From positions 3,787,288 through 3,851,287 of the forward strand of contig CP065018.1 in NCBI GenBank assembly GCA_016700415.1: a stretch of DNA of 64,000 nucleotides, in the 5' to 3' direction. Both the position numbers and the translations under genes were made by a program. Every line of letters starts with the position of its first letter. The stretch's first letter is position 1. Shown here piece by piece: positions 41,798-50,836 of the stretch. Source of the DNA: Flavobacteriales bacterium. GTDB lineage: Bacteria > Bacteroidota > Bacteroidia > Flavobacteriales_F > PHOS-HE28. The notes beneath the pieces were generated by a model. The model did not search any database. It saw only the letters and a program-made list of their open reading frames with translations, and was not told the DNA's origin.

Positions 41798-42499
41798 TCA
41801 GTTCGCGATGCGGTCGAACTCCTCCGTGGTGATCAGCTTATGCGCCAAGGGGAAGAGGATGTTGTCCTCGCGATGGATGTGCAGGCGGAGCAGCTCGGTG
41901 AGCTCCCTGCCCGTGTTGAAGGAGGTGTCCAGCACGAACATGGCCGAGCGGGCATCGGGCAATCGGGCGGCCAGGCCGAGCATGTTGAAGCAGAGCGCCC
42001 CGAGCTGGATGAATTTCACATGGTCGTCCTCCATCAGGTCAACGGCCGTGCGTGGCTGCTTGTCGATGCTGTGCTCTCCGGAGGCGACGAGCTTGGTGTG
42101 GAGCAGGGGGAAAAGCTGCCTTTCCTCGCGCCGGTTGTGGTCGAGCAGGTGTTCATCGTAGTATTCAAAGAAGTCATGGAACTCCCCGTTGGTCTCCTCG
42201 TCCATCCGGTACTGCTGTTCCTTGAATTTCGCCAGCGCCTTGTCGAAGCGCTCGATCATCTCCACGGCCTTCACGTGGTCGTCCATGTAGTGCTGGAGCA
42301 AGGGGTGCAAGGCCTCGTAGGGAACATCCTCGATCACCGCGCCACCGTATGCGTCGGGCGGGTCCATGGGCGAGTTTTCCTCGCCCTCCATGCCTTTCTC
42401 CGCGTTCACCTTCAGCGGGTCGGTCTTCTTGAGGCTCGGGTCCAGCTTGGGCCCTTTGTTGTCCAATCGTTTCCCGCTAACAGGGTCGATGATCTTCAT
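41798..42499 (-). CDS. Hemerythrin-like (HHE domain) protein
   Basis: The product of about 233 residues has a charged N-terminal region and a hemerythrin four-helix core: QHYMDDHVKAVEMIERF, EYYDEHLLDHNRREERQLFP, MEDDHVKFIQL and LRLHIHREDNILFPLA supply the His/Glu di-iron ligands. Such proteins bind O2 or NO, or guard iron-sulphur repair. A TTG start at 42559 would add 20 residues; the ATG was preferred. In this nitrate gene set a nitrosative stress role is plausible. Confidence 0.85.
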   Translation of the reverse strand: MKIIDPVSGKRLDNKGPKLDPSLKKTDPLKVNAEKGMEGEENSPMDPPDAYGGAVIEDVPYEALHPLLQHYMDDHVKAVEMIERFDKALAKFKEQQYRMDEETNGEFHDFFEYYDEHLLDHNRREERQLFPLLHTKLVASGEHSIDKQPRTAVDLMEDDHVKFIQLGALCFNMLGLAARLPDARSAMFVLDTSFNTGRELTELLRLHIHREDNILFPLAHKLITTEEFDRIAN

Positions 42500-42675
42500 G
42501 GCTTTGTGCGTTGCATTGGGTAAGAATGGATCATAGTTCTCGATCCGGGTATGCGGCAAGTTTAACAGCCTTGCGCCGAACGGGGTCTAAAGAACGTGAA
42601 GCCCCGGTAAACCGGAGTTGAGCAATATCATGGGAATGATGATCGGCCCGGGGTTTGGGCCGTGGATGTTGCCGT

Positions 42676-43995
42676 TCAGAACTGCAGGCCCGTGAACCGC
42701 TTCGCCAGATTTGGCCGGACCAGGATGGAGAGGTAGGCCCAGTTCTGCATGTCGGCTATACCCGGTGCTGCCTCCAACTGCTGGAGGGTCTCGGTCGCGA
42801 ACAGCTGGGAATAGCCTATTTGCAAGGAGACCACGTCGTTCAGGAGGTGGCCCATGCTCAGGTCGATCTCGTTGCCGAGCCTGCCGTCCATCTGCTTGCC
42901 GTCCTTCATCACATTGGCCGCGGCTTGCAGCTCATGCACGTTCATCGAGAGGAAGGTGCGCTTGTTCAAGTCGTAGCGCACGCGCAGGAACACGTCCATC
43001 AGACCTACGGAATTTCCTCCGCGGCCGCCCACATAGAAATGATCCATATAGCCATTGTGGGCGTGGTTGGTCCCGTACATCGGTGTATAGGACCGGTTGA
43101 CTTTGTCGGTGGCGTCCTGCGCGGTGCCTGAAAGCAGTTCGCCCCCCAAGGTGGCGAGCACCGCCGAGCCTTTTTCCTTGTTCATGTCCGCCTTGTACGA
43201 GACCTGGGCACTGGCATCATAGGCCTGGACCTCGCGCTTGCCCACGTCCTCGCCGATCTGGTGGTAGTAAAAGCCGGAAAGTGACAGGCCTCCGCTTTCG
43301 TAGCGGACGGTGGGCAGGCCGAAGGTCTGCGTGTAGCGCACGCCTTCCTCGGTCAGGTTGCCGAGACTGTCCTTGTTGGCGTAATAAAGGCCGTTGTTCC
43401 AGAAGAGGGCGCTTAGCCGGAATTTGTCCCAGTGTTTTTCCATCCACAGCATTTGGGCCGCCTTGTACTGTTGGGGGATGTCATAAGATGAAAAGGCCAG
43501 TGTTTCCCCTGTGGAGTTGAAGGCGGCACCCACATGCAGTTTGAACGTGTTCCGCTCGTACTTCAGCAGCGCGATATCGTGTGACCGGGCTTGCAGGGCC
43601 CAATCGAGGTTTCCGAGGAAGCGGGCGTTGTCGTAATTGAGTTCCTGGCGTCCGAGTTTCAGCACCCAGCTCGTGTCGAGCTGGATCTCCGACCAGGCCT
43701 CATGTACCGAAAAAAAGCCGTCACTGGCGTTCGCCTGCGAAGTGCTGCCCCAAGTGCGCACGTCCTGGACGCTGACATGGAAGCGGACGCGCTGATGCGT
43801 GTACGTAGCTTGGAGCCGGGCCCGCTGGCCGATGAAGAACGCCGGGACCCCGGCCGTATCGATCAGCTTTCCATAGCCGTTGCGGAACTCCGCACGTTGC
43901 AGCAACTGACCGCCCCAAGTGAACTGGGAGAACACCAGTTGTGGGCCCAATGTTGCGATCAGGGTCAACAGGCACAGTGTGGAGGCTCGGTTCAT
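42676..43995 (-). CDS. Outer-membrane porin, alginate-export-like beta-barrel
   Basis: The 439-residue product has a signal peptide (MNRASTLCLLTLIATLG) and a barrel pattern of alternating strands with aromatic girdles (SWVLKLGRQELNYDNARFLG, FKLHVGAAFNSTGE, LSLSGFYYHQIGEDV) ending in a terminal aromatic (KRFTGLQF). The RQELNYDNARFLG signature is typical of the Alginate_exp family. It sits directly behind the narK genes, where it probably provides outer-membrane passage for nitrate or nitrite. Confidence 0.82.
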   Translation of the reverse strand: MNRASTLCLLTLIATLGPQLVFSQFTWGGQLLQRAEFRNGYGKLIDTAGVPAFFIGQRARLQATYTHQRVRFHVSVQDVRTWGSTSQANASDGFFSVHEAWSEIQLDTSWVLKLGRQELNYDNARFLGNLDWALQARSHDIALLKYERNTFKLHVGAAFNSTGETLAFSSYDIPQQYKAAQMLWMEKHWDKFRLSALFWNNGLYYANKDSLGNLTEEGVRYTQTFGLPTVRYESGGLSLSGFYYHQIGEDVGKREVQAYDASAQVSYKADMNKEKGSAVLATLGGELLSGTAQDATDKVNRSYTPMYGTNHAHNGYMDHFYVGGRGGNSVGLMDVFLRVRYDLNKRTFLSMNVHELQAAANVMKDGKQMDGRLGNEIDLSMGHLLNDVVSLQIGYSQLFATETLQQLEAAPGIADMQNWAYLSILVRPNLAKRFTGLQF

Positions 43996-44059
43996 GCCTG
44001 AACGTCCGGTAGGTTCGTGATGCTGGGAATTCATGTTGGTGCGGTTCAGGTTCGTACTA

Positions 44060-45402
44060 CTAACTGGGGCGTTCGCAGCCCTTCTTGTTGTAGAAATGCC
44101 AATTCACCCAGGTGGCGATCACCAGGAACACCAACAAGCCCCAGAAGAAGCCGTTCGCGTTGGTGGTGGCTGTGATGACCGCGCCGATGATCACAGAGTA
44201 GACGAACGGACCGTATGCCGCGATCGCGGCCGTCCAACCGATCACACCAGCAGCCTGTCGCGGGGAGTGTTGGAAGATGATCGGGAACTGCCGGAAGGTG
44301 GAGGCGTTGCCGATCCCGGTGAAGAAGAACATGGCGAACATGATCCCGATGAACCAAGGAAGTTGTTCCAAGGAAGTGGGGGCCAACAAACCCATGGTGA
44401 GCAGCAGGATGGTGCCGATGAGGAGGCCCACCCCGGTGATGGTGGTGAGGATGGCCCCACCGATCTTGTCCGCGACGAAGCCGAAAAGCACACGGCTTGC
44501 GGAGCCGATAAGTGGGCCGTAGAAGGCATACGTCAATGGGTCAGGGAATCCGTGGAAGCCTCCGTACAGGGCCTTCATCATCATGGGAAAGGTCGCAGCC
44601 AATCCGGCGAAGGTGCCGAAGGTCATGAAGTAGGTGATGGTGCAATACCAGGTGTGCCGCTCTTTGAAGATGTCGAATTGTTCACGGATGGACGCCTTGA
44701 CGGGCACGCTTTTCAGGTAGCGCCAGCAGAGGAACGTCATGATGAGGATAAAGGGCACGTACCAGAAGCTGGCACTTTGCAAGTAGATCTCCTTGGAGAT
44801 GACGACTTCGTTCGTGGTCGCATCGAACTTCTCGAAGAGCCGGGGCGCACCATAGAGGGCCACCCCGAGCAGTGCCGGGGTCATGAACTGGGCAAGGCTC
44901 ACCCCGAAATTGCCGATGCCGGCCTGGATGCCCAAGGCTGTTCCCTTCAGCCGTTTCGGGAAGAAGAGGCTCGTGGAGGGCATGTATGAGGAGAAGTCGC
45001 CCCCGCCGAAACCAGCGGTAAGCGCAAGCACCATGAATACCCAGTAGGGCGTGGTCGGGTCCATCACGGCGAATCCGATGCCGATGACCGGTATGAGCTG
45101 ATCACCGTGGAGATGGTGATGGTATGCCGTGTGCCGTATACCGGGATCAAGAACGTATGGACAATGCGCAACGTACCGCCGGCCAGGCCGGGCATGGCCG
45201 CTAACCAGAACAGTTGCTCCGTGGTGAAGGTGAACCCGATGCCGGGCAGCTTGATCACGATGGCGCTCATCATGAACCACGTTGCGAAGGACAGAATGAG
45301 CGCGATGGTCGTGATCGTCAAGGTACGCCACGCGATCCGGCTGCCTTGGTCACGCCAGAAGTCCGGTTCCTCAGGGGTCCATTTTTCGATCCAAGTAGCC
45401 AT
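44060..45402 (-). pseudogene. narK: NarK-type nitrate/nitrite transporter, frameshifted
   Basis: Two overlapping readings make one MFS transporter. The first, from MATWIEKWTPEEPDFW at 45402, runs to TRHTITISTVIS; the second resumes with LIPVIGIGFAVMDP and continues to 44060 with the nitrate signature LTAGFGGGDFSSYMPS. One base appears to be missing near 45096-45102, not in a homopolymer. Both flanks are otherwise intact with full helices, so the break is recent or a consensus error. Its partner at 45434 is intact. If real, nitrate/nitrite exchange relies on one carrier. Confidence 0.85.
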
Positions 45403-45433
45403 GGTGGTGGTGGGTTTGGTGGTTTTGTTCTAG

Positions 45434-46921
45434 TTAGGACGGGTTCTCCAGCTGGTTTTCCTTTCGGCGCAGCAAGCGGCTCACGACCAGGTTCATCCAC
45501 CAGAGGCTCAAAGCCGAGATCAAGAGGATAAGCATCCAGGAGCTGGTCCACAGCCCGGTGCCGTCAAGCAGGTAGCCGAAGAGGATGGGGCAGAAGAAGC
45601 CGCCAAGGCCACCGATCACTCCCACCATGCCGCCAACAACGCCCACCTCCGTGGGGAAATACTCCGGGATGTGTTTGTAAACGGCGGCCTTCCCGATGCC
45701 CCAAACGAGCCCGATGAAGATCACGAGAACGGTGAACACCCACACGTTGGCCTGGAAATAGATCTGCGTGACCCCCTTGGCCAAGAGTTGCCGTTTCACC
45801 ACCTGGTCGCCCACCTTCACCATCGGCTGGTGCCAGCTGGCCTTGGTGGGCATGATGAGCTGTCTGCTGTCCGCATTCTCGAAGTCCTGGCTTCTGCCCT
45901 TGAGCGGATATTCCCGGCCGCTGACCTTCACCAAGCTGTCGCTCACCTGTTCCACCTGGCCGGCTTTGAGGGCCATCACCCCGCGACCGGGTGATACCAC
46001 CTGCATCTTGGGCACCACCAGCATCAGGCTGATCGCGACCGAGAAGCCAAGCACCCAGTACATCACCCGGCGTGCGCCCCACTTGTCGCTCAGCCAGCCG
46101 CCGAGGGCACGGATCACCCCGGATGGAAAGCTGAACAGGGAGGCGAACAGGCCGGCCAATACCAGGGAGATCCCGTACACGTTCACATAGTAGGGGACCA
46201 GCCATTGTGCAAAGGCCACGAAGCAGCCGAACACCAGGAAGTAATACAGGCCGAAACGCCACACACGCACATCCCGGAGCGGCCTGAGGAGCTTGCTCAT
46301 GGTGCGTGGCTCGGCGACCGGCTTGCGGTTCTCGGTGAACATGGCGAACGCAATGGCCATCACCACCAGCGTGGCGGCATAGAAACGCGGCAACTGGCGC
46401 CATCCCTCCAGGTCGGCTCCGTCATGGGTCAAGTACAGCAAGAGCGTGGGTGCGAAGAGCGTGGTGAACGCGGCACCTGCATTCCCTGCGCCAAAGATCC
46501 CCAGAGCAAGGCCCTGCTGCCGCTTGGGGTACCAGACCGAGGTGTTGGCGATGCCCACGGCGAAACCGGCACCCGTAAGGCCGAAGCCGAAGCTCATCAG
46601 GGCGAAACCAAAGAAGGAGTCCGTGAATGAAAGCAGGTACATGGGGATCGCGGATGCCACCAATAGCAAGGTGAACACCCATTTGCCACCGTACCGGTCC
46701 GTGAGAATGCCTACGGGCAGCCGGAAAAGAGAACCGGTGAGCACCGGGATGCCGAGCAGCCAACCCACTTGCACAGTGCTCCATTGGAAAACGGAATTGT
46801 CCACCAGAAAGGTGACAAGCACGCCGTTCAACATCCACGCCGCGAAACACAGGGTGAACGCAAGCGTGTTCAACGTCAGCATCCGATGCGACTTGCCGGT
46901 GGCCTTTTCCATCGTGTTCAT
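45434..46921 (-). CDS. narK: NarK-type nitrate/nitrite transporter
   Basis: The product of about 495 residues is a 12-helix MFS transporter of the nitrate/nitrite porter group. It has the nitrate-signature-like segments GFGLTGAGFAVGIANTSVW and GVVGGMVGVIGGLGGFFCPI, plus an unusual periplasmic-type insert between helices with SLVKVSGREYPLKGRSQDFE and HQPMVKVGDQVVKRQLLA. It starts the minus-strand cluster (narK, narK, porin). A CRP/FNR-like palindrome lies about 90 bp upstream. The ATG at 46921 was chosen; earlier in-frame codons give a low-complexity leader. Confidence 0.9.
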   Translation of the reverse strand: MNTMEKATGKSHRMLTLNTLAFTLCFAAWMLNGVLVTFLVDNSVFQWSTVQVGWLLGIPVLTGSLFRLPVGILTDRYGGKWVFTLLLVASAIPMYLLSFTDSFFGFALMSFGFGLTGAGFAVGIANTSVWYPKRQQGLALGIFGAGNAGAAFTTLFAPTLLLYLTHDGADLEGWRQLPRFYAATLVVMAIAFAMFTENRKPVAEPRTMSKLLRPLRDVRVWRFGLYYFLVFGCFVAFAQWLVPYYVNVYGISLVLAGLFASLFSFPSGVIRALGGWLSDKWGARRVMYWVLGFSVAISLMLVVPKMQVVSPGRGVMALKAGQVEQVSDSLVKVSGREYPLKGRSQDFENADSRQLIMPTKASWHQPMVKVGDQVVKRQLLAKGVTQIYFQANVWVFTVLVIFIGLVWGIGKAAVYKHIPEYFPTEVGVVGGMVGVIGGLGGFFCPILFGYLLDGTGLWTSSWMLILLISALSLWWMNLVVSRLLRRKENQLENPS

Positions 46922-47011
46922 CGTACAGGGAAGTTGGTGGTGGGGTGGTGGGGCGCGGAGGCGGGAACCGCTCCGTTTCGCGAGCAATGTTATGACTCAG
47001 AATAGGCTGGA

Positions 47012-47029
47012 ATATGATATGTGTCATAT
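47012..47029. promoter_or_regulatory. CRP/FNR-type palindromic operator
   Basis: ATATGA-TATGTG-TCATAT is a perfect 6-bp inverted repeat with the TGA-N6-TCA spacing of CRP/FNR-family sites. It lies in the divergent region between narK and the gene at 47154. A related but weaker copy lies at 14975-14988 before the nos genes. Confidence 0.6.
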
Positions 47030-47095
47030 AATTGAAAAAGGACCGGAATACCTTGCGGGTCCGAACGGAGGGCGTGATCGATCTACGTCCTTTTG

Positions 47096-47127
47096 TTTTG
47101 ATCGTTCCCCGAATGTGCTTAACCTTG
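47096..47127 (+). promoter_or_regulatory. Bacteroidota-type promoter for the 47154 gene
   Basis: TTTTG (47096-47100), a 19-bp spacer and TAACCTTG (47120-47127) match the -33/-7 layout TTG-N19-TAnnTTTG with one mismatch. The start codon follows 26 nt later. Confidence 0.5.
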
Positions 47128-47153
47128 AACGCGGATCAAACAATACCCGGACC

Positions 47154-47618
47154 ATGGCGGACGTGAAGGAAAAGGTTTCGTTGGAGGTCGTTCGTGAGAG
47201 CCCGGCGCTACACGAGACGATCGAATTCTGGTTCTCGGACCGCGACCATTTGAGGTCGCCTTTCCCGCCCGGTATCCGGGAGGAATTGACCGAGAAGGCC
47301 GCATTGCGGTTCCATCAGTGGGTGAACCTGCTTGACCCCAAAGCCCAGGGCGAGGTGGACAACGAGGTGATGGGCGAGAAGATCGAGGAGATCATCTTCA
47401 CCTGCGCCATGGAACTGGTGACCGACCCCGAGCAGCGCATCACCATCGGCTTTCCGTTCATGCCACGCCCAGGCGACCCTATCCAGTCATCGGACGGCTC
47501 TGAGTCCAAGGTGATCGCACGGAGGATCGAGAAGGAGGACAAGGACGCCTTCCTTCTGGTGCTCGCACGGGAGACGGGATCCGGGAAGGAGTGGAGCACC
47601 CGCTTCGAACTGCCCTGA
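47154..47618 (+). CDS. Protein of unknown function, divergent from narK
   Basis: The 154-residue product (MADVKEKVSLEVVRESPALH) is soluble and acidic with no recognised family. A helical first half (EIIFTCAMELVTDPEQRITIG) is followed by a beta-like part (ESKVIARRIEKEDKDAFLLVL). It shares its upstream region, with the CRP/FNR-like site, with the narK cluster, so it may be part of the same nitrogen-oxide response. No function is proposed. Confidence 0.6.
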   Translation: MADVKEKVSLEVVRESPALHETIEFWFSDRDHLRSPFPPGIREELTEKAALRFHQWVNLLDPKAQGEVDNEVMGEKIEEIIFTCAMELVTDPEQRITIGFPFMPRPGDPIQSSDGSESKVIARRIEKEDKDAFLLVLARETGSGKEWSTRFELP

Positions 47619-47817
47619 GCGCACAGAAGCAATCACGCTGGCGGAAGGCCCGTTCACACGCACTCCCGTAGGGTCTCCGCCTCGGGACCCTGCGGGCCGT
47701 ACCATGCGGCTCATTTGCCCAAGGCAATTTGGTGATGCTCCACCGCACCGAGGGTGTGGCAGGGCTATCGGGTCTTATTTCTCGCGCCTTTCGGCGCTTC
47801 GCACAGCATTCAAGGAA

Positions 47818-47932
47818 CCACGGATACACACGGATCTGCACGGATGAGGGCCAGAACAGAACAATAGGGTCAATGCGTATGCGCTCATCGATCTTGGAGC
47901 TTGGATCCGTGCCTATCCGTGTCCATCCGTGG
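47818..47932. repeat. CACGGAT/ATCCGTG inverted repeat element
   Basis: Two 28-bp arms (47818-47845 and 47905-47932) pair at 24 of 28 positions around a 59-bp spacer. Each arm is three CACGGAT-type units. A single arm also lies at 35335-35362. Similar CACGGAT strings are common between genes in Bacteroidota and some other phyla. The element fills most of the 420-bp gap between 47618 and 48039; no gene is seen there. Confidence 0.65.
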
Positions 47933-48017
47933 TAAAGAACACTCGGTCTTGTGCGCCCGCAGGGCGCTTAAGACCCGATAGCCCTGGAGGGTGTGGGGCG
48001 TGGGCCACGTTTTCGGG

Positions 48018-48025
48018 TATTTTCG
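48018..48025 (+). promoter_or_regulatory. -7-like box before the CotH-family gene
   Basis: TATTTTCG, one mismatch from TAnnTTTG, ends 13 nt upstream of the ATG at 48039. Confidence 0.35.
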
Positions 48026-48038
48026 TGTCTTATTGGAG

Positions 48039-50468
48039 ATGGGCACGCCTGAACGTTTACGGATCGCAGTCAGCTGCATGCTGATCGGGCCGGCGTACTT
48101 GTGCGCCACGGACCTGAGCGCGCAGTTGGTGATCAACGAGGTCTGCTCCGCCAACAACGTTGTGCTGGAGGCCCCGGAGGGCGATCACCCGGATTGGGTG
48201 GAGCTGCACAACACGGGATCGTCGCCGATCCAACTGCACGATCACTATTTCTCGGACAAACCCTCCGAGCCCGCCCTATGGCGTTTGCCGGTGATGGTGC
48301 TGGACCCGGATGCGTACATCGTGCTCTTCTCGGGGAACAGCGCGGGGCGCTTCCCCTTCGGCATCGATCGGCAAGGCGAGCGGATCGTGCTCTCCGATCT
48401 CGCGCTTCAGCCGGAGCAGATCATGGACGTGCCGGAACTGGGCTTGGATCATTCCTTTGGCGGTGATGCGGGCGGCGCGGGCGCGTACTTCTTCGCGGTG
48501 CCCACGCCGGGAGCGGCGAACACCACCACGGTGTATCCGGGCTATGCGCCGAAGCCCGTCCTCGATCGCGCGCCCGGCTACTACGCGGGCAGTGTGACCG
48601 TTTCCGCGAGCGCGTCCTCCGGGGCCGTCCACTGGACTTTTACCGGACGCGAGCCGGACCCCGGTTCGGCGGTCGCTTCAAGCCCGGTCGAGCTCACGGC
48701 CCCAACGGTCGTGCTTGCGCGCACCTATCGGGATCAATGGCTGCCTTCCGATGTGGTGACCGCGACCTACCTCACCGGTGTGCATCATGAACTGCCGGTG
48801 GTCTCGCTGTCCGTGGATCCCGACAGCATGTTCCACGAGGACCTGGGGTTGTACATGCCGGGGCCGAACGCCGATCCGGAGTATCCGCACTACGGTGCGA
48901 ACTTCTGGAGCGAACGATCATTGCCCGTGCGTTTCGAGTTCTTCGAGGCGGACGGCGTGCGCGGCTTCGTGCAACAGGTGGATGTGAAGATGCACGGCGG
49001 TCGCCGGTCGCGGAACAACCCGCAACGCCCGCTACAGCTCACCGCCAAGGGGAAGTACGGCAAGGAACTGATGCACTATCCCTTCTTCCCCGAGCGACCG
49101 GAGGTGGCCGACTACAACACGTTGGTCCTGCGCAACGCGGGCGGTGATTTCTGCATCGCCAACTTCCGCGACGGCCTCTTTCACGAGATCAGCCTGCACA
49201 ACGACCTGGACATCGATGAGCTCGCCTTCCGGCCCGCCGCCCTGTACATCAACGGCGAATACTGGGGCATGGTGGAGATCCGCGAACGCATCGACGAGCA
49301 CCACTTGGAAAACAATTACGGTGCGGACCCGGACTCGGTCCTGATCATGGAGGAGGAGAACTGGAGCGTGCAAGGCGATACGATCCACTTCTGGGACCTG
49401 ATGCAGTTCATCTACACGCAAGACCTGAACGATCCCTCGAAGTGGGCCCACGTGGACAGCTTGCTGGACCTGCACAGTTGCAAGGACTACTTCGCGCTGG
49501 AGATGCAGGCCGGCAACGTGGATTGGCCGAGCAACAACCTGAAGTACTGGAAGCCCTCCATCGGCCAAGGGAAGTGGCGCTATTTGATGTACGACCTGGA
49601 TGCGACCATGCAACTCTACGGTTGGATCGAAGAGGACCTGGACATGTTCTACTGGGTCTTTGTCCACAGCCAAGGATTCGTACACACGGAGCTTTTCCGC
49701 GGGTTGATGACCAACGACGAGTTCCGGCGAACCTTCCTGAACCGCTTGGCCGACCTGATGAACACCGTCATGAAACCGGAGAACTTCCAAGCGGAGATCG
49801 ATCGGATCACGGACACCTTCAGCAGTGAGATCGAGCGCCACTATGCGCGCTGGGACTGCTGGTACCAGATGTACGTGGACCACGCCTTCGGGATCATCCC
49901 GCATTTCGCGCAAGCCCGGGATGCCTACGTGCGGCAGAGCGTGCTGGACTACTATGCCTTCCCGAACGCACCCTTGCTGGACTTCGAGGTCTTCCCGCCC
50001 GCCGCCGGGTCCGTCCTGATCAACACCATCACACCGGAACTGCCTTTTTCCGGCTACTACTTCAACGGCAACGCCATCGACCTTACCGTGCAGCCGACCG
50101 ATGGCCTCATCTTCGATCACTGGGGCTATAGCGCGGGAACGGAGACCTCCTCCGCCATGCATTGGAAACATTCCTTCGCCAGTGACGGCAAGGTGACCGC
50201 CTACTTCCGCTCGGCCTCCGGCGAAATGGCCGTGTACCCGAACCCCGCAACAAATGTCCTGACCATCGGGCTGGATGCACATGCGGCAGGGCAGGCCGAT
50301 GTGCGCATCACGGATATGCGCGGCCGGGAACTGGCGCGGTACACGCCGGCTGTTTCCAATGGCGTCAACGGGCTAACGATCGACATCGGGGCGCTCAGTG
50401 CCGGGGTGTATGTGATCACCTCGGAGGTGAACGGCGATCGGCGCATCGCGCGGTTCGTGAAGCAGTAG
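48039..50468 (+). CDS. Secreted CotH-kinase-family protein with lamin-tail and T9SS domains
   Basis: The 809-residue product has a signal peptide ending near LSAQ, a lamin-tail-like domain (LVINEVCSANNVVLEA, HPDWVELHNTG), a chitobiase-C-like segment (VHWTFTGREPDPGS) and a CotH kinase-like domain. That domain shows VDVKMHGGRRSRNNPQRPLQ, ALYINGEYWGMVEIRERID and WRYLMYDLDATM. A T9SS sorting tail closes the protein (VYPNPATNVLTI to LSAGVYVITSEV). CotH enzymes are atypical protein kinases; here the protein is exported through T9SS, anchored or released outside. The ATG at 48039 begins the signal. Confidence 0.88.
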   Translation: MGTPERLRIAVSCMLIGPAYLCATDLSAQLVINEVCSANNVVLEAPEGDHPDWVELHNTGSSPIQLHDHYFSDKPSEPALWRLPVMVLDPDAYIVLFSGNSAGRFPFGIDRQGERIVLSDLALQPEQIMDVPELGLDHSFGGDAGGAGAYFFAVPTPGAANTTTVYPGYAPKPVLDRAPGYYAGSVTVSASASSGAVHWTFTGREPDPGSAVASSPVELTAPTVVLARTYRDQWLPSDVVTATYLTGVHHELPVVSLSVDPDSMFHEDLGLYMPGPNADPEYPHYGANFWSERSLPVRFEFFEADGVRGFVQQVDVKMHGGRRSRNNPQRPLQLTAKGKYGKELMHYPFFPERPEVADYNTLVLRNAGGDFCIANFRDGLFHEISLHNDLDIDELAFRPAALYINGEYWGMVEIRERIDEHHLENNYGADPDSVLIMEEENWSVQGDTIHFWDLMQFIYTQDLNDPSKWAHVDSLLDLHSCKDYFALEMQAGNVDWPSNNLKYWKPSIGQGKWRYLMYDLDATMQLYGWIEEDLDMFYWVFVHSQGFVHTELFRGLMTNDEFRRTFLNRLADLMNTVMKPENFQAEIDRITDTFSSEIERHYARWDCWYQMYVDHAFGIIPHFAQARDAYVRQSVLDYYAFPNAPLLDFEVFPPAAGSVLINTITPELPFSGYYFNGNAIDLTVQPTDGLIFDHWGYSAGTETSSAMHWKHSFASDGKVTAYFRSASGEMAVYPNPATNVLTIGLDAHAAGQADVRITDMRGRELARYTPAVSNGVNGLTIDIGALSAGVYVITSEVNGDRRIARFVKQ

Positions 50469-50577
50469 GGTGGGCGTGTTGAAGGTTCAAGTCTTCAGCT
50501 CCCCGCAGTCCCTGTGGTATCTCGTCACTGCGGGCCTCGACCAGCAGTCCCGGCTCCCCAGCAACCCACGCCACCCG

Positions 50578-50693
50578 CCACCACCCGCATCATCCCCGTA
50601 GACATACCGAACACCCAGTACGCCCTCCGACCCCGATGCCCCGATATGCATCGGGGTCGGGGCATCGGGGTCGGGGCGGGGGCGGTGCATTGA
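50578..50693 (+). pseudogene. Degenerate C-terminal fragment of a DNA/RNA non-specific endonuclease
   Basis: Readable residues TTRIIPVDIPNTQYALRP and a final GAVH-stop match the tail of the fragment at 52285-52485, with an inserted palindrome in between. It is one of two copies flanking the Fic gene. Confidence 0.45.
50631..50670. repeat. 14-bp GC-rich inverted repeat
   Basis: CCCCGATGCCCCGA pairs perfectly with TCGGGGCATCGGGG around a 12-base loop. It interrupts the nuclease fragment. Confidence 0.6.
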
Positions 50694-50775
50694 GCAGGGT
50701 AGGCAACTGACCGCCAGAGGCGGGACGACGGTGTGGCACTCGGGACCCCGGATGAGGCTCCAGGGCCGAGCGCCG
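50680..50775. repeat. Direct repeat copy A flanking the Fic region
   Basis: GGGCGGTGCATTGA, CTGACCGCC and GGCACTCGGGACC reappear in the same order at 52472-52570. The repeats lie at the ends of the nuclease fragments. Confidence 0.55.
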
Positions 50776-50836
50776 GGATGGTGACCGTGCAGTTGCTGCA
50801 CGAGTTCGGCTTCGAGGACGGCTTCGGGTCGGGTGC

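Noticed and set aside
42628..42645. ATCAT-N4-ATGAT palindrome upstream of the hemerythrin gene
   Set aside because: The half-site does not match FNR (TTGAT) or the TGA-N6-TCA form seen at narK and nos; likely chance.
50640..50700. GGGGCATCGGGGTC repeats as a G-quadruplex regulator
   Set aside because: The runs are explained by a 14-bp inverted repeat within a degraded gene fragment, with no promoter nearby to regulate.
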